Source: Chitinophaga sp. E66 (GTDB lineage Bacteria; Bacteroidota; Bacteroidia; Chitinophagales; Chitinophagaceae). From it: a stretch of DNA of 64,000 nt. Every line of letters begins with the position of its first letter. Position 1 is the first letter of the stretch. The DNA lies in contig CP079103.1 in the NCBI GenBank assembly GCA_019285755.1, positions 3,162,001 through 3,226,000 of the forward strand, read 5' to 3'. The notes below the pieces were generated by a model, which had not been told where the DNA came from, made no database searches, and saw only the letters and a list, made by a program, of their open reading frames with translations. The position numbers and the translations under genes were made by a program. This document shows positions 34,425 to 44,778 of the stretch, one piece after another.

Positions 34425-34960
34425 CTCTGCACTGAAAGTGCAGAGGTTTGGGTGTGCCGGACTAAAGTCCTACTCCAGCATTAAATTTTCAGCATTAGCA
34501 CTGGGTCATCCTTGTGGTGATCCAGGTAATCTTGCACCATTTGGTCTGTTATATTACCCGTACTCCACGCCCCATAACCAATTGCCCAAAAGTGACGGCC
34601 CCAATACCTATAGTGTAACTTGGGAAATTCTTGCTGTAACTTCCTCGATGTCAACCCCTTCAATCGCTTTACAATATCACTTACACTTTGTTTGCAGGGG
34701 TATTCAATATGCATATGGACATGATCCTTGCTCACAACTCCCTTTAAGATCCGAATGTCCTCAGCGTTGCATATTTGTATCAACAATGCTCGACAGCGAT
34801 GCTGAACATCTCCTTGTAATACGTGATATCGATATTTGGTCACCCAAACGATATGAACCGTCAATCGGCTTACTGTATGGCTACCATGGCGCATCATCTA
34901 CCTAATTTAGATAGATTTTCTCGCATTACTAAAGCCCTCGCACTAAAGTGCGTAGTTTTC
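34425..34960 (-). mobile_element. IS200-type insertion sequence with subterminal hairpins
   Basis: A single-gene element coding only for a Y1 transposase. Hairpins flank the gene: CTCTGCACT / AGTGCAGAG at 34425-34445, GGACTAAAGTCC at 34459-34470, and CGCACTAAAGTGCG at 34939-34952. The last two share the core ACTAAAGT. This is the layout of IS200/IS605 ends, which lack inverted terminal repeats and use hairpins for recognition. Exact boundaries are not certain. Confidence 0.75.
34481..34897 (-). CDS. tnpA: IS200/IS605-family transposase TnpA
   Basis: Intact Y1 HUH transposase, 138 residues. Features: MRHGSHTVSRLTVHIVWVTK and KYRYHVL at the N-terminus, the HUH metal site in KDHVHMHIEYPC, VSDIVKRLKGLTSRKLQQEF, and the catalytic tyrosine region ITDQMVQDYLDHH. 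It works on single-stranded DNA. No TnpB gene accompanies it. All key residues are present, so it may be active. Confidence 0.9.
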   Translation of the reverse strand: MMRHGSHTVSRLTVHIVWVTKYRYHVLQGDVQHRCRALLIQICNAEDIRILKGVVSKDHVHMHIEYPCKQSVSDIVKRLKGLTSRKLQQEFPKLHYRYWGRHFWAIGYGAWSTGNITDQMVQDYLDHHKDDPVLMLKI

Positions 34961-34980
34961 AACTAACGGCTGGGACCAAT

Positions 34981-35007
34981 AAAAAGGCCCCGCAAGCGGG
35001 AGCCTTA
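34981..35007 (-). terminator. Terminator of the fucosidase gene
   Basis: On the minus strand GGCTCCCGC pairs with GCGGGGCC (one G-T pair) across a two-base loop and is followed by TTTTT. Located 24-50 bases after the fucosidase stop. Confidence 0.75.
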
Positions 35008-35030
35008 CTTACTTACCAATTTATACAGGA

Positions 35031-36444
35031 TCAGGTCAGTGCATCCCGGTAACGGTCGCCTTCCTTCCCGGTTTTCTCCGTTTCCAGTACGATCACCTGC
35101 GGTTCCTTCAGCTGTTTTTCCGTAAAGTGAATAAGGTATTCGTTCTTCGCGATCTCTTCCACGCGGTAAGATTTGCCGCCCGAACGCGCGGAGCGGATCT
35201 TCACCCCGCCGGTCACCTTCACTTTCAGCAACCCGGAAACGGGCTGGTTAAAGACGATCATATTGACGGACGAGCTCCCGTTCTTGCGCGTAAAGTATCC
35301 CCAGTCCTGCTTCTCCCATCCGGCGTAGCCGCAATCCCAGATCACCTCGCCGTTTTTCGCCATCCAGTTACCGATGCTTTCCACGATCTGCCGCTCTTCC
35401 TTCCGGAAGCCTCCGTTACCGTCCGGCCCGAAATTCAGGAGGAAGTTGCCGCCCATGGAAGTAGTATGCACCACCATTTCCAGCAATTCCAGGGGCGATT
35501 TAACGTGGCTGACGGTCCAGTTGCGGTGGTACCCCATTGGTTCTCGGGAACGGTCATGCACGCCTCCCAGTCCCATTTGGTGACCTGCAGGTCTTTCACG
35601 GGATTGGGCAACCGGCGCTCGTAGCCGGACTCATAATCGCCCATGAGCTGGTTATTGGAATCGAAATGCCGCTTGCCGAAGTCGTCGGCCCGCAGGCGGG
35701 AGTTGACGATCATACCCGGGCGCACGGACTTCAGCATCTCTTCCACCTCCAGCGTCCACCAGCCGTTTTTCTTGATGGAAGAATCCCAGGTGCCGTCGAA
35801 CCAGAAAGCTTTCACGGTGGGATAGTTGGTGGCAAGCTCTTTCAGCTGGTTACCTGCAAAGTCCAGGAATCGCCGGAAAGCCACGCTGTCTGCCGGGGAT
35901 GTGATATCGTACCGCCAGTCGGGATGGTGCCAGTCGAGCACCGAATAATAAAAGTTCACATCGATCCCTTCCGCGTTATACGCTTCCACGAGCTCTTTAA
36001 GGATATCGCGGCGGAAAGGGGTATTGCCGATATGGAAGTCCGTATACCGGCTGGGCCAGAGGCAAAAGCCTTCGTGGTGCTTGGTCGTGATGGTCATGTA
36101 GCGTACGCCCAGCTTTTTGGCCATTTTCGCCCAGGCTTTGGCGTCGAACTGCTGCGGGTTGAACTGGTACATGAGCGAATCCCAGGTGGAGGTAGGGATG
36201 CGGGCGCTGGATTTGAGGAACTCGGCGGCGTAGTTGTAGGTCTTGCCGTTCCAGACCCCGCCGGGGATGGCATACAGCCCCAGTGGATGAATTGCCCGAA
36301 CCGGTTGCTTCTCCATTGCTGCATGGCCTGGTCGGTGCGCTTGCCCGTGTACTGGGCGCCGTATTTCAGGGGCGCCTGCTGCTGCGCCTGCGCATTTCCC
36401 GCGAGTGCGAGGGAAAGGAACAGGGCCGAAAGAATGTGTTTCAT
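35031..36444 (-). CDS. GH29 alpha-L-fucosidase, frameshifted
   Basis: Secreted glycosidase that releases alpha-L-fucose. Start at 36444 with signal peptide MKHILSALFLSLALAGNAQA. GH29 motifs: FGQFIHWG, YMTITTKHHEGFCLWPS, YYSVLDWHHPDW, the nucleophile region FWFDGTWD, and NSRLRADDFG. Family-typical GGNFLLNFGPDGNGGF follows, then a C-terminal beta domain. Frames change near 36290, 35560 and 35540. About 471 residues, usual length. It lies 92 bases downstream of the hybrid two-component regulator on the same strand, suggesting control by it. Confidence 0.85.
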
Positions 36445-36536
36445 ATCAGTGGTATAATCTTTGACTGCCGTCAAAAATAGCCGTACCCTATAGCGGAAAC
36501 ACCCTTCATTTGCAGCATTTATACCGGTGAAATGGA

Positions 36537-39500
36537 TCATTCCCCTTTCCCCGCGCCGCCCTGCTGGCGGCTGACGGCATATTCCTTCGGCGTGCTGCCG
36601 AATTCCGCCTTGAACCACTTCCGGAAATAATCCACGTCAGAGAACCCGACCATATAAGCCGCTTCGGTTACATTATGCCCTGTTCCCAGCAGCTGCGCAG
36701 CCTTTTTCAGGCGGTAGCTGCGGATGAACTCGATGGTCGACTGATTGGTCAGCGCCTTGATCTTCCGGAGCAGGGTGATCCGGCTCAGGTTCACTTCCCT
36801 TGCCAGCTGCTCCACGTTCAGGGTGGCTTCCATGATGTTGTCGTCGATGAACTGCATCACTTTGGACAGGAACTGCTCGTCGGCCGAAGTGATGGCGATA
36901 TTGCGGGGCTGGAGGGTGACGTCCCGGCTATAGCGCTCCCTCAACAGCGCGCGGGACACGAGCAGGTTATGCGCCCTGAGCTGCAGGAGGCCGATGTTGA
37001 AGGGTTTGGTGACGTAATCGTCCGCCCCGTTTCCAGGCCTTCCATCTGGAAGATCACCGGGCTGCGGGCAGTCAGCAATATCACGGGTATATGGCAGGTA
37101 CGCTCGTCTTTTTTAAGCTGGCGGCAGAAGTCAGTCCCGCTCATGCCCGGCATGGTCACGTCGGAGATGATGATATCGGGAGCACGCTGGTGGCGATGCG
37201 CCATCCTTCCTTGCCGTCTCTCGCTTCGTGAACGGTATACAGGTCCCGGAAGTGCCCCGCGATAAAGCTGAGCATTTCTTCATTGTCTTCCACGATCAGC
37301 ATCACCTGCTTGCCGTCTGCCGCCCCGTTTTCTTCCGTTTCGGCCGCTTCCGCCACGATGCGCGTGTCCGCATCCTCTCCTGCCAGGCGCCCGGTGAAGC
37401 GTTCTCGCTGCGGGTAAGCCTCCGGCCCCGGGGCAGCCGGATAGCGAAACAGGTCTGCCCGGCTTTCTCCGCCTGCGCAGGCGCGCTCTCCACCGAAATG
37501 GTCCCACGGTGCAGCGCAACGAGCCCTTTGGTAAACGCCAGCCCGATTCCAGTACCTTCGTTTACCTGTCCCTCCGCATTAAAATGCTGGAACATGTCGA
37601 ATATCTTACCGATGTGCTTTTCCGCGATGCCTGCCCCGTTGTCTTCCACCATCAGCAGCAACTCCGCTCCTTCCCGCTTCACGGACACCCGGATACGGCC
37701 GCCCTGCGGCGTAAATTTGAGCGCGTTGGAAATGAGGTTGTACAGCATTTTCTCCACCTTATCACGATCCAGCCAGGCCGGCATCTCCGGCTCCTGGGAA
37801 GTAAGCGTAAGCCTTACCCCTCGCTGGCGGGCGTAAGCGTCGAAAGACAGCACCACTTCGCGGACCAGCTGCACCGCATCCTGTTCCATGACCTGCAGCT
37901 GCATATGCCCCGCTTCCAGCTTCCGGAAATCGAGCAGCTGATCGGTGAGGCGCAGGAGGCGCTCGCCATTGCGCTGCATGAGCAGCAGCTGGTTGAGCAG
38001 CCTGGAATTGCCTTTTTCCTGGTCCACCAGCTTGTCTAACGGCGCCAGGATGAGCGTAAGCGGGTTTTGATCTCGTGGGAGATATGCGTGAAAAACGACA
38101 GCTTCCTTTGCGCCAGTTCCCGGTCTTTCTCGCGCGAGCGCTGCTGCATCTGCAGTTCGTGGCGGAGGCGCGCGGTTTTGAGGAATATTTCCAGCAGAAA
38201 TACAAAATGCCGCCCGCCACCAGCACATAGCAGAGCCAGGCATACCAGGTTTTCCAGATGGGCGGCAGCACGGTAATGCGCAGCTGGGTGTATTGATCGT
38301 TCCAAAGCCCGTCGTTATTGGCCGCCTTCACCTTGAAGACATATTCGCCCGCGCCGAGGTTCGTGTAGGTCGCCTGTTGCTGCCGGCCCACATAGTTCCA
38401 CTCCGGTGTGCCGCTTAGCCCCTCCAGGGTATACGCATACTGGTTGCTGCCCGGTTTTATATAATTCAGCGCCGCGAACCCAATCGTGAAATACGCCTGG
38501 TCGTGCGGGAGGGTGATATGATCGGAATAAGTTATAGCCTCCTGCAAAGGAGAATGCTTCCCGCCGATCTCCACCGGCTGGTTCTTGATGAGGAAAGACG
38601 TCAGCACCACCGGCGGCGGCACCGTGTTACTGATCAGCTCTTCGGGCGAGAAATACACTACGCCCCGCTTCCGCCGAACATCAGTTCCCCGGGAGGTCCT
38701 GCAGTTGGCGGCCAGGAACTCATTGGCGCTGCTGCCGCTGGTCATGGGATAATTCCTGATCTCCACATCCTGTTTCGCAAACGGACCGGAAGCCTTGCGC
38801 AGCACCAGTCGCGTAATGCTCCTGTCCTGCGAGATCCAGTAATCGCCCCTTCCGTCCTGGCGGATGGCGCGGACGATATTGGAAGGCATGCCGTAGGTGG
38901 AATCGATGGTATGGAAAACGCGGCGCTGCTTGTCTAGCACCTTGAGCCCGTTGCGGGTGCCGATCCAGATCTGGCCGCGGTCGTCTTCATACAGGGCAAT
39001 GATCGCGTCTTTGTTGTAAATGGAATCATATGCGAGGGGGTAATTGACGAACCGGCCGCTACCCGGAGGAAGACATGCGAGTCCCGCCTCCGTTCCCGCC
39101 CAGATCGCGCCCGCCCTGTCGCGGATGATGACGTTTATGTCGTCGAATACCAGGCTTTGGGAGTCGCCTTTCCGGTTGCGGTAATGCGTCAGCGAACCGT
39201 CGGCCTCCCGCCTGATGAGCCCCGCTTTGGTGCCGATCCATCGGCGTTCGCCATCCGCGATCACGCTATAGGCGACTTCATCGAGGTTATGGAGTGGCGT
39301 CTCCCGGAGAGGATGGCGCTGCATCTGGCCGGAAATTGTGTGGTAGCTATAGAGTCCGTCGAGTGTAGCGATCCACAGCACGTCGCGGTCGTCCAGGCAA
39401 ATCGATTTGACCATCTGGGGATTGATGGTATGCTGTGGGCCGTGACCTACCCGCACATGCCGGATGACGCCCTGCTGCCGGTCGTAATAATTGACGCCCC

Positions 39501-40650
39501 GCCTTCCGTCCCGATCCAGAACCGCCCGTGGCGGTCTTCCACGATGCTGCTGGTTACGCGGTAGCTGAGGCCGGGCAGCGGGCTCGTTCTGTCGGAGATG
39601 AAGCTGAAGTTATTGTTGCCGGGATGCAGGATGCTGGCCCCTCCGGAGAAGGTGCCGATCCAAACGCTGCCGGCATTATCCTTCATGAAGCTTAATATCG
39701 AATTGGAGGAAATGGAAGAAGGATCGTCGCGCGAGACCACGAAGTTGCGCACCCGGTACCTGTCGCCCGAAACCACGTACACCCCATGACGGGTTCCGAT
39801 CCAGGCATCGCCGTTGTGAAACCCGATAGCACGGACCATCTCGCTGCTCACGGCCTTATCGCCCGAGTCGGAATGGAAGTTCTCGCAGCTGTCGGTAGCG
39901 CGGTTCCAGACGATGAGCCCGTCTTTAGCGGTACCGATCCAGAGGTTCTGCACGCTGTCTACTTTCATGGATTGCAACGTGCTCTTATTGTAGTACGGAT
40001 TATTGGCCAGGCTTTGCGGGATGGGGAGCATGCGCCGGGTTTCGGGGTTGTACCGGCGGATGCCGGAATATCCCCAGCCAAAGTATCCCCGCGGCGTCTT
40101 CCGCGATATAATTCACCTGGAATCGACCTTCTTTGGCGGTGATCTCCCGCACGAGGCGGCGCTGCCGATCGTCGTATCGGAGCAGCCCGATGGTGGAACT
40201 GGCCCATAGCTGGCCTTCGCGGTCTTTGAAGAGGGTCTTTACGTGCCGGTAAGGTATTTCCGCGCCGCCGTCGAAAGCGGGCACGCGGTGGAACTTTTCG
40301 GTGCGGGTATCGAAGAGGTCGAGCCCTTGGTCGCTGCCGATGAGCAGGTTGCCGGCGGCGTCTTCCTGGATGGAGAGCGGATCGTTGCTGTGAATGGAAA
40401 AGGGGTTGGAGGGATTATAGGAGAAGTTTCGGAAGCCGTATCCGTCGTACCGGCTGATGCCCAGGCTGGTACCCAGCCAGATGAACCCTTTACTGTCCTG
40501 GAACATGCAATAAACGGAGCTCTGCGGCAGCCCCTGCGCGATGCCCAGGTGCGAGAACCGGACGTTGGCAGATTGGGCATGTATTTCCGTGCGCATTCCG
40601 CCAGCCAGTACCAGGCAGCACAAGATCGTTCTCCATAACCGCTTCATCAT
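36537..40650 (-). CDS. Hybrid two-component system (sensor-kinase-receiver-AraC), frameshifted
   Basis: One-protein signalling system typical of Bacteroidota glycan loci, about 1371 residues after repair. From 40650: signal peptide region [15 protein letters not shown], two seven-bladed propellers of two-component-regulator repeats (for example [20 protein letters not shown]), a Y_Y_Y domain ([20 protein letters not shown]), one membrane helix near 38250, a HisKA domain with [11 protein letters not shown] near 38075, HATPase ([30 protein letters not shown]), a receiver ([25 protein letters not shown]) and a C-terminal AraC domain ([20 protein letters not shown]). About ten frame changes split it. 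The sensor binds a glycan in the periplasm; the neighbouring fucosidase is the obvious target. Confidence 0.85.
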
Positions 40651-40734
40651 ACCTGAAAAGTAATAACTGCGCGGCATTGGAGCAACAGGGCGGGGCGGAA
40701 TGCGCGTTTAGAGGAAGGATCGGTTAATATTCTA

Positions 40735-41175
40735 CTATTGAACAGGCGCGGGCGCCGTCAGTTTCTCCGTTCGCCAGTTCGCGTCATAATACACGAAGAA
40801 GTACAGCCAGATGGTACGGCTGAGGCGCATGAGCAATGGCTGCATCACTACCAGCATGGCGGCGTTGACGCCCAGCCAGTAGAGGACGCTGTCGTCCTGC
40901 AGGCTGAAGCCGATCAGTACCCACCAGGCTACGAAAGTGGCTACGGATAAGGCGATTGAAAGGGCATAGCTTACATACCCGGTCCCGAAGAAGAAGCCGG
41001 TCTCCGGCTCGCTGAGCTGGCCGCATTCGGGACAGCGCTCGTTCATCTTCATGAAAGAAGTCAGTTTATAGGGATTGGATTCCTGGAACAGGCGGCCTCT
41101 CCTGCAGCGCGGGCATTTGTTCTGCAGGGCGCTGAGAATGACGTTGGGCTTGTGATCGTTTCTTTCGGCACACAT
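40735..41175 (-). CDS. DUF983-family membrane protein
   Basis: Intact, 146 residues. An N-terminal zinc-ribbon-like part (NKCPRCRRGRLF and RCPECGQ) is followed by FFFGTGYVSYALSIALSVAT and two more helices. This is the DUF983 layout; members are often near cytochrome-oxidase or lipid genes, but function is unknown. It follows the AraC gene by five bases on the same strand and is probably cotranscribed with it. Confidence 0.85.
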   Translation of the reverse strand: MCAERNDHKPNVILSALQNKCPRCRRGRLFQESNPYKLTSFMKMNERCPECGQLSEPETGFFFGTGYVSYALSIALSVATFVAWWVLIGFSLQDDSVLYWLGVNAAMLVVMQPLLMRLSRTIWLYFFVYYDANWRTEKLTAPAPVQ

Positions 41176-41180
41176 ATTTT

Positions 41181-42047
41181 TCAGTTTAGACTTTTTCTGA
41201 ATTCTTCGGGCGACTGCCCCACATACTTGCGGAAGAACCGCGAGAAGTAGCTGTTATCGGGGAAGTTGAGCTCCCCGGCTATCTCGGAGACAGACTTCTG
41301 CTCGTTGGTGAGCAATCGTTTTGCTTCCAGCAACACCCGCTCCCGGATGATCTCGCCGGCCGTTTTACCGAGGAGGTCCTGGCAGAGGGCGTTGAGATGG
41401 TTGGGCGTGATGTAGAGCTGTTCGGCATACTCGCGGGGCAGGCGCATGGAACGGTAATGGCGGTTGATGAGGGCCATGAAGTTCCGCAATACCAGCTGCT
41501 TCTGCTGGGGAACGCCGGGCTCGCCGTCGCGGGCGATGTGGCGGTCCGTATCCAGGAACAGCTGGAGCAGCAGCGCGCGAACGAGGTCTGGCTCGTTGTC
41601 TGCCCCCGCCTGCAGGATCTGCTCGAATACCGACCTTATGGCCGGGCGGAGCTTTTCGGGCACTTCCATCACCTGGTCCGCACTCTGCCCCGAAAAGAAC
41701 GGGAAGCGGTCGAGGTAATCGGGGTTGGCGAGGAAGGAACGGAAGAACGCGGTGGAAAAATGGACCACGTAACCGTCCGTTTCCGGGCCAAAGTGCCAGG
41801 AATGCACCTGTCCGGGCGTCATGAAGTACAGCTGCCAGGGCCGCACCGGGTAGCGGGTGAAATCCAGCGTATGGGAACCGCTGCCGCCGGTAAAAAGCAC
41901 CAGGTGGTAAAACGAATGCCCGTGCTGCTGGTGAACGCGCTGGTAGTTCTTCTTCAGGTAAGAACCCAGCCGCTCCGTGAGCAGGTCCGGATGGTTGTGA
42001 CCGTCTGAAACGGTGCATATGTCGTATACCGGGATGGAAGGTTTCAT
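41181..42047 (-). CDS. AraC-family transcriptional regulator
   Basis: Intact, 288 residues. N-terminal cupin sensor (GHSFYHLVLFTGGSGSHTLD, YFMTPGQVHSWHF) and C-terminal double helix-turn-helix (LPREYAEQLYITPNHLNALC; VSEIAGELNFPDNSYFSRFF). The inducer is unknown. A minus-seven element only eight bases upstream suggests a very short leader. It shares a transcript with the DUF983 gene and is divergent from the Crp/Fnr gene. Confidence 0.88.
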   Translation of the reverse strand: MKPSIPVYDICTVSDGHNHPDLLTERLGSYLKKNYQRVHQQHGHSFYHLVLFTGGSGSHTLDFTRYPVRPWQLYFMTPGQVHSWHFGPETDGYVVHFSTAFFRSFLANPDYLDRFPFFSGQSADQVMEVPEKLRPAIRSVFEQILQAGADNEPDLVRALLLQLFLDTDRHIARDGEPGVPQQKQLVLRNFMALINRHYRSMRLPREYAEQLYITPNHLNALCQDLLGKTAGEIIRERVLLEAKRLLTNEQKSVSEIAGELNFPDNSYFSRFFRKYVGQSPEEFRKSLN

Positions 42048-42054
42048 GACATCA

Positions 42055-42062
42055 CAAAGGTA
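42055..42062 (-). promoter_or_regulatory. Candidate minus-seven element of the AraC gene
   Basis: Minus strand TACCTTTG (TAnnTTTG), ending eight bases before the ATG at 42047. No TTTG at the minus-33 distance. If real, transcription would start at or next to the start codon. Confidence 0.4.
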
Positions 42063-42181
42063 CGGAGGATCGGGAGATGGTACTTTTCACATTTGGGGCT
42101 TTTGCGGTACTTTTTACCGGTGAAGGGTGTGATCCGGCAAACGTTTCCATACTCCGGGGAATTCCTAAATTCACGGCAGTT

Positions 42182-42769
42182 ATGGACAGCATCAAAGAAC
42201 AGCTTCGCCAGCATTTTTTACAGATCGTTAGCCTGACCGATGAGGAATTCGAATACATCTGGTCGCATTTTACCATCAGGAAATACAAAAAGCGCCAGTT
42301 CCTCATCCAGGAAGGCGAAACCGTTAAATACCACTTCTGGGTATCGAAAGGCCTTCTCAAATCCAGCTATACCGATGAATCCGGAAAGGAGCACATCCTG
42401 CAGTTTGCCATGGAAGACTGGTGGATCTCCGATTACCTGGCCTTGTATAACCATATGCCGGCCTCCCTGTCGGTCGATTGCATCGAAGACAGCGAAGTGC
42501 TGGCTATTTTAGAGGACGACCGCCAGAAGCTGGCGCGGGAGATACATGCCTTTTCCAACTTCTTCTTGCAAAAGAAAAACGGCGGTTACGTAGGCCTCCA
42601 GCAACGGATATTGCTGCTGCTCTTCAAGAACCCCAGGGAGCGGTACGAGCGCCTCCAGCAATTGCAGCCCCGCCTGTTGCAGCGGGTGCCCAAGACCCTG
42701 CTGGCGTCTTACCTTGGCGTTTCGCGCGAGAGCCTGAGCCGGTTGTACCAGGGAGCTGTAGGCCTGTGA
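42182..42769 (+). CDS. Crp/Fnr-family transcriptional regulator
   Basis: Intact, 195 residues from the ATG at 42182. N-terminal cyclic-nucleotide-binding-like beta roll (KKRQFLIQEGETVKYHFWVS), dimer helix, and a C-terminal winged helix with LASYLGVSRESLSRLYQ as recognition element. The usual Arg that contacts the cyclic-nucleotide phosphate is not evident, as in many Bacteroidota members, so the ligand is unknown. A perfect TGTGA-N6-TCACA palindrome overlaps its stop codon and precedes the DJ-1 gene, its likely target. Confidence 0.88.
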   Translation: MDSIKEQLRQHFLQIVSLTDEEFEYIWSHFTIRKYKKRQFLIQEGETVKYHFWVSKGLLKSSYTDESGKEHILQFAMEDWWISDYLALYNHMPASLSVDCIEDSEVLAILEDDRQKLAREIHAFSNFFLQKKNGGYVGLQQRILLLLFKNPRERYERLQQLQPRLLQRVPKTLLASYLGVSRESLSRLYQGAVGL

Positions 42770-42780
42770 CCGCGGTCACA
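42765..42780. promoter_or_regulatory. Perfect CRP-type operator
   Basis: TGTGACCGCGGTCACA is a complete 16-base palindrome matching the TGTGA-N6-TCACA consensus exactly. It overlaps the stop codon of the Crp/Fnr gene. Its centre is about 66 bases before the predicted start site of the DJ-1 transcript, the class I activator position. Confidence 0.75.
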
Positions 42781-42804
42781 GCATTTTAGTGCGCCTCCGC
42801 AACT

Positions 42805-42832
42805 TTTGCTTTTCTGCACTGTTCTACCTTTG
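42805..42832 (+). promoter_or_regulatory. Bacteroidota-type promoter of the DJ-1/PfpI gene
   Basis: TTTG at 42805-42808 and TACCTTTG at 42825-42832, with element starts 20 bases apart. Transcription would begin near 42838, about 45 bases before the ATG. Confidence 0.65.
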
Positions 42833-42882
42833 TATGGTCGATTCGGCCGATACGACGATCTGAACAAGCAAAAAGCAAGATT

Positions 42883-43601
42883 ATGAACGTCCTCAAAATT
42901 CTCATTGTACTGACCTCCCACAGCCAGCTGGGCGACACCGGGCATAAGACCGGCTTCTGGGTCGAAGAATTCGCCGCCCCCTACTACGCCCTGGCGGATG
43001 CCGGCGTAGAGCTCACCATCGCTTCTCCGCTCGGCGGCCAGCCGCCCATCGATCCCAAGAGCGAGGCGCCCGAATCCCAGACGGAAGCCACCCGCCGCTT
43101 TTACGGAGATAAAGCCCTCCGGCAGAAACTGGCCAATTCCGTCCCCCTCAGCCAGGTGAACCCCGCGGATTATGATGCGGTATTCTACCCTGGGGCCACG
43201 GCCCGTTGTGGGACCTCACCAACGACAAAACCTCCATCTCGCTCATCGAGCAGTTCTATAACAACGGCAAGCCCGTAGCGGCCGTATGCCATGCTCCCGC
43301 AGTGCTGCTTCACGCCAAGAAAGCCAACGGCGAACCGCTGGTAAAAGGCCTGAAAGTAACAGGGTTTTCCAACGCGGAGGAAGAAGCGGTACAGCTCACG
43401 AAAGTGGTGCCCTTCCTCCTGGAAGACGAGCTGAAGAAAGACGGTGGCGCATATAGCAAAGGGCCCGACTGGGGCAGTTATGTGCTGAAAGACGGCCTGC
43501 TCATCACCGGGCAGAATCCCGCATCTTCGGAAGAAGCGGCGAAGCAATTGCTGGCGCTGCTGGGCAAAAATAATACCCACCAGGGTTTCATATTCAGTTA
43601 A
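42883..43601 (+). CDS. DJ-1/PfpI-family protein (class I amidotransferase-like), frameshifted
   Basis: Hsp31/YhbO-like member of the DJ-1/PfpI superfamily; such proteins are glyoxalase III or protein-deglycase-like stress factors. N-terminus ILIVLTSHSQLGDTGHKTGF; the nucleophile cysteine lies in AAVCHAPAVLLHAKK (nucleophile elbow), and FYPGGHGPLWDL is the conserved glycine-rich segment after repair of a G5-to-G4 loss near 43194. About 240 residues. Transcribed from its own promoter with a CRP-type site, and closed by a hairpin at 43606. Confidence 0.88.
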
Positions 43602-43605
43602 ATAC

Positions 43606-43635
43606 GCCCGGGGCTAAGGCCTTCGGGCTTTTTCT
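43606..43635 (+). terminator. Terminator after the DJ-1/PfpI gene
   Basis: Outer stem GCCCG (43606-43610) with CGGGC (43624-43628), inner GGCTAAGGCC pairs, followed by TTTTT. Confidence 0.65.
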
Positions 43636-43752
43636 ATTTTGTTCAAAAATTTCTAAAATGATGACAAATGTCATCATTTTGAAGCGCTTGCATCCGATCC
43701 GGTAGCGGTTTCGTAAATTTATTTATTGCAACCACTTTTATTGAAGAATCTC

Positions 43753-44725
43753 ATGCATTTCATTGTACCCCTGCTTTGCAGCCCCAGGCAACAGCGACGA
43801 CTACGGAAAATCCACTGCCCTTTCTTGCCGGCAGCACGACCAGCCTTATCCATGGGCCATTCGGTGAAATCTATTCCCAGGAGTTTACCGGGAAGGATAT
43901 CTCCGCCTACCGACACGCTTTCCGCGTAACGATGCCGCTACATGCGCAAATGGTTATCGATAAACCGGTAGTCGCGATGTTGTATGTCCTGCAAGGCTGT
44001 ATCCCGCTGGAACTTAAAGGAGGCCCCAAAAGCTTCTTGCTGGAAGACACGCAATATCTCTGCTACCTGCCTGCCGGGCAACATCCTATTAAACCGGGGC
44101 CGCGCGGATCAGATATGATACAAATCAATTTCGGGCCGCACCTGCTCGAAGAGCTGTCGCTACGGCACCCGCATATCCGGGATGTATGGCAATTGGCGGT
44201 AAGCGGCGCCGATGGCGGCCTGATGCCCGATGCTCCGCCTATGACGGCCAACGCGCGCACGATGCTGGAGATCATGTGCGGGAACAACCTCCATCCCGAA
44301 GAATTGCCCGCTTTCATGCGCGCCCGCATCAATGATCTGTTACTGGAATATGCCAGGGCTCCCCGGGAGGAAGATTTCCAATACAATACCCGGTATAACT
44401 TCTCGCCTTCAGACATGGAGGCCATTCAGCAGGCGGCGACCATCATCGCTGAAGATTTCAGGCTGCCGATACAACGCCTGCCGCTCAGCAAAAGGTTTGC
44501 CTTCACCCTAAAAAGCTGACGGAAGGGTTCCGGCTTATTTTCGGCTGTACCATGAAGGAGTTTCAAACATCGATGCGGATGCAAAAGCAAACGAGTTGCT
44601 GCTGGATACGGGCGCTACCGTCCGTGAAATAGCCTGGGAGCTGGGATATGAAAACGACACTGCCTTTATCCGTGCATTTACCACTTTCCATGGCGAATCC
44701 CCGGCTATGTTCCGGCTCTTAATAG
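43753..44725 (+). CDS. AraC-family transcriptional regulator, frameshifted
   Basis: Start at the ATG at 43753, reading MHFIVPLL and then, after a T loss, QPQATATTTENPLPFLAGST. A cupin-like sensor follows (VVAMLYVLQGCIPLELKGG, LPAGQHPIKPGPRGSDMIQI). The C-terminal helix-turn-helix pair begins IIAEDFRLPIQRLPLSKRFA, continues after a break near 44510 (A5 read as A4) as LTEGFRLIFGCTMKEFQTSM, and ends VREIAWELGYENDTAFIRAF with HGESPAMFR. The exact stop is uncertain: three frames close between 44722 and 44880. About 320 residues. Target unknown; no obvious partner gene. Confidence 0.7.
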
Positions 44726-44729
44726 AAAA

Positions 44730-44758
44730 GGCGGCCGCCCCTTTTGAGGACGGCCGCC
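44730..44758. terminator. Terminator between convergent genes
   Basis: GGCGGCCG (44730-44737) pairs perfectly with CGGCCGCC (44751-44758). On the minus strand it is followed by TTTT, so it mainly serves the minus-strand gene ending at 44779. Confidence 0.65.
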
Positions 44759-44778
44759 TGGTGACCAACAATACGCTT

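Noticed and set aside
35537..36457. 306-residue plus-strand ORF across the fucosidase
   Set aside because: Antisense shadow; the minus strand carries all GH29 motifs.
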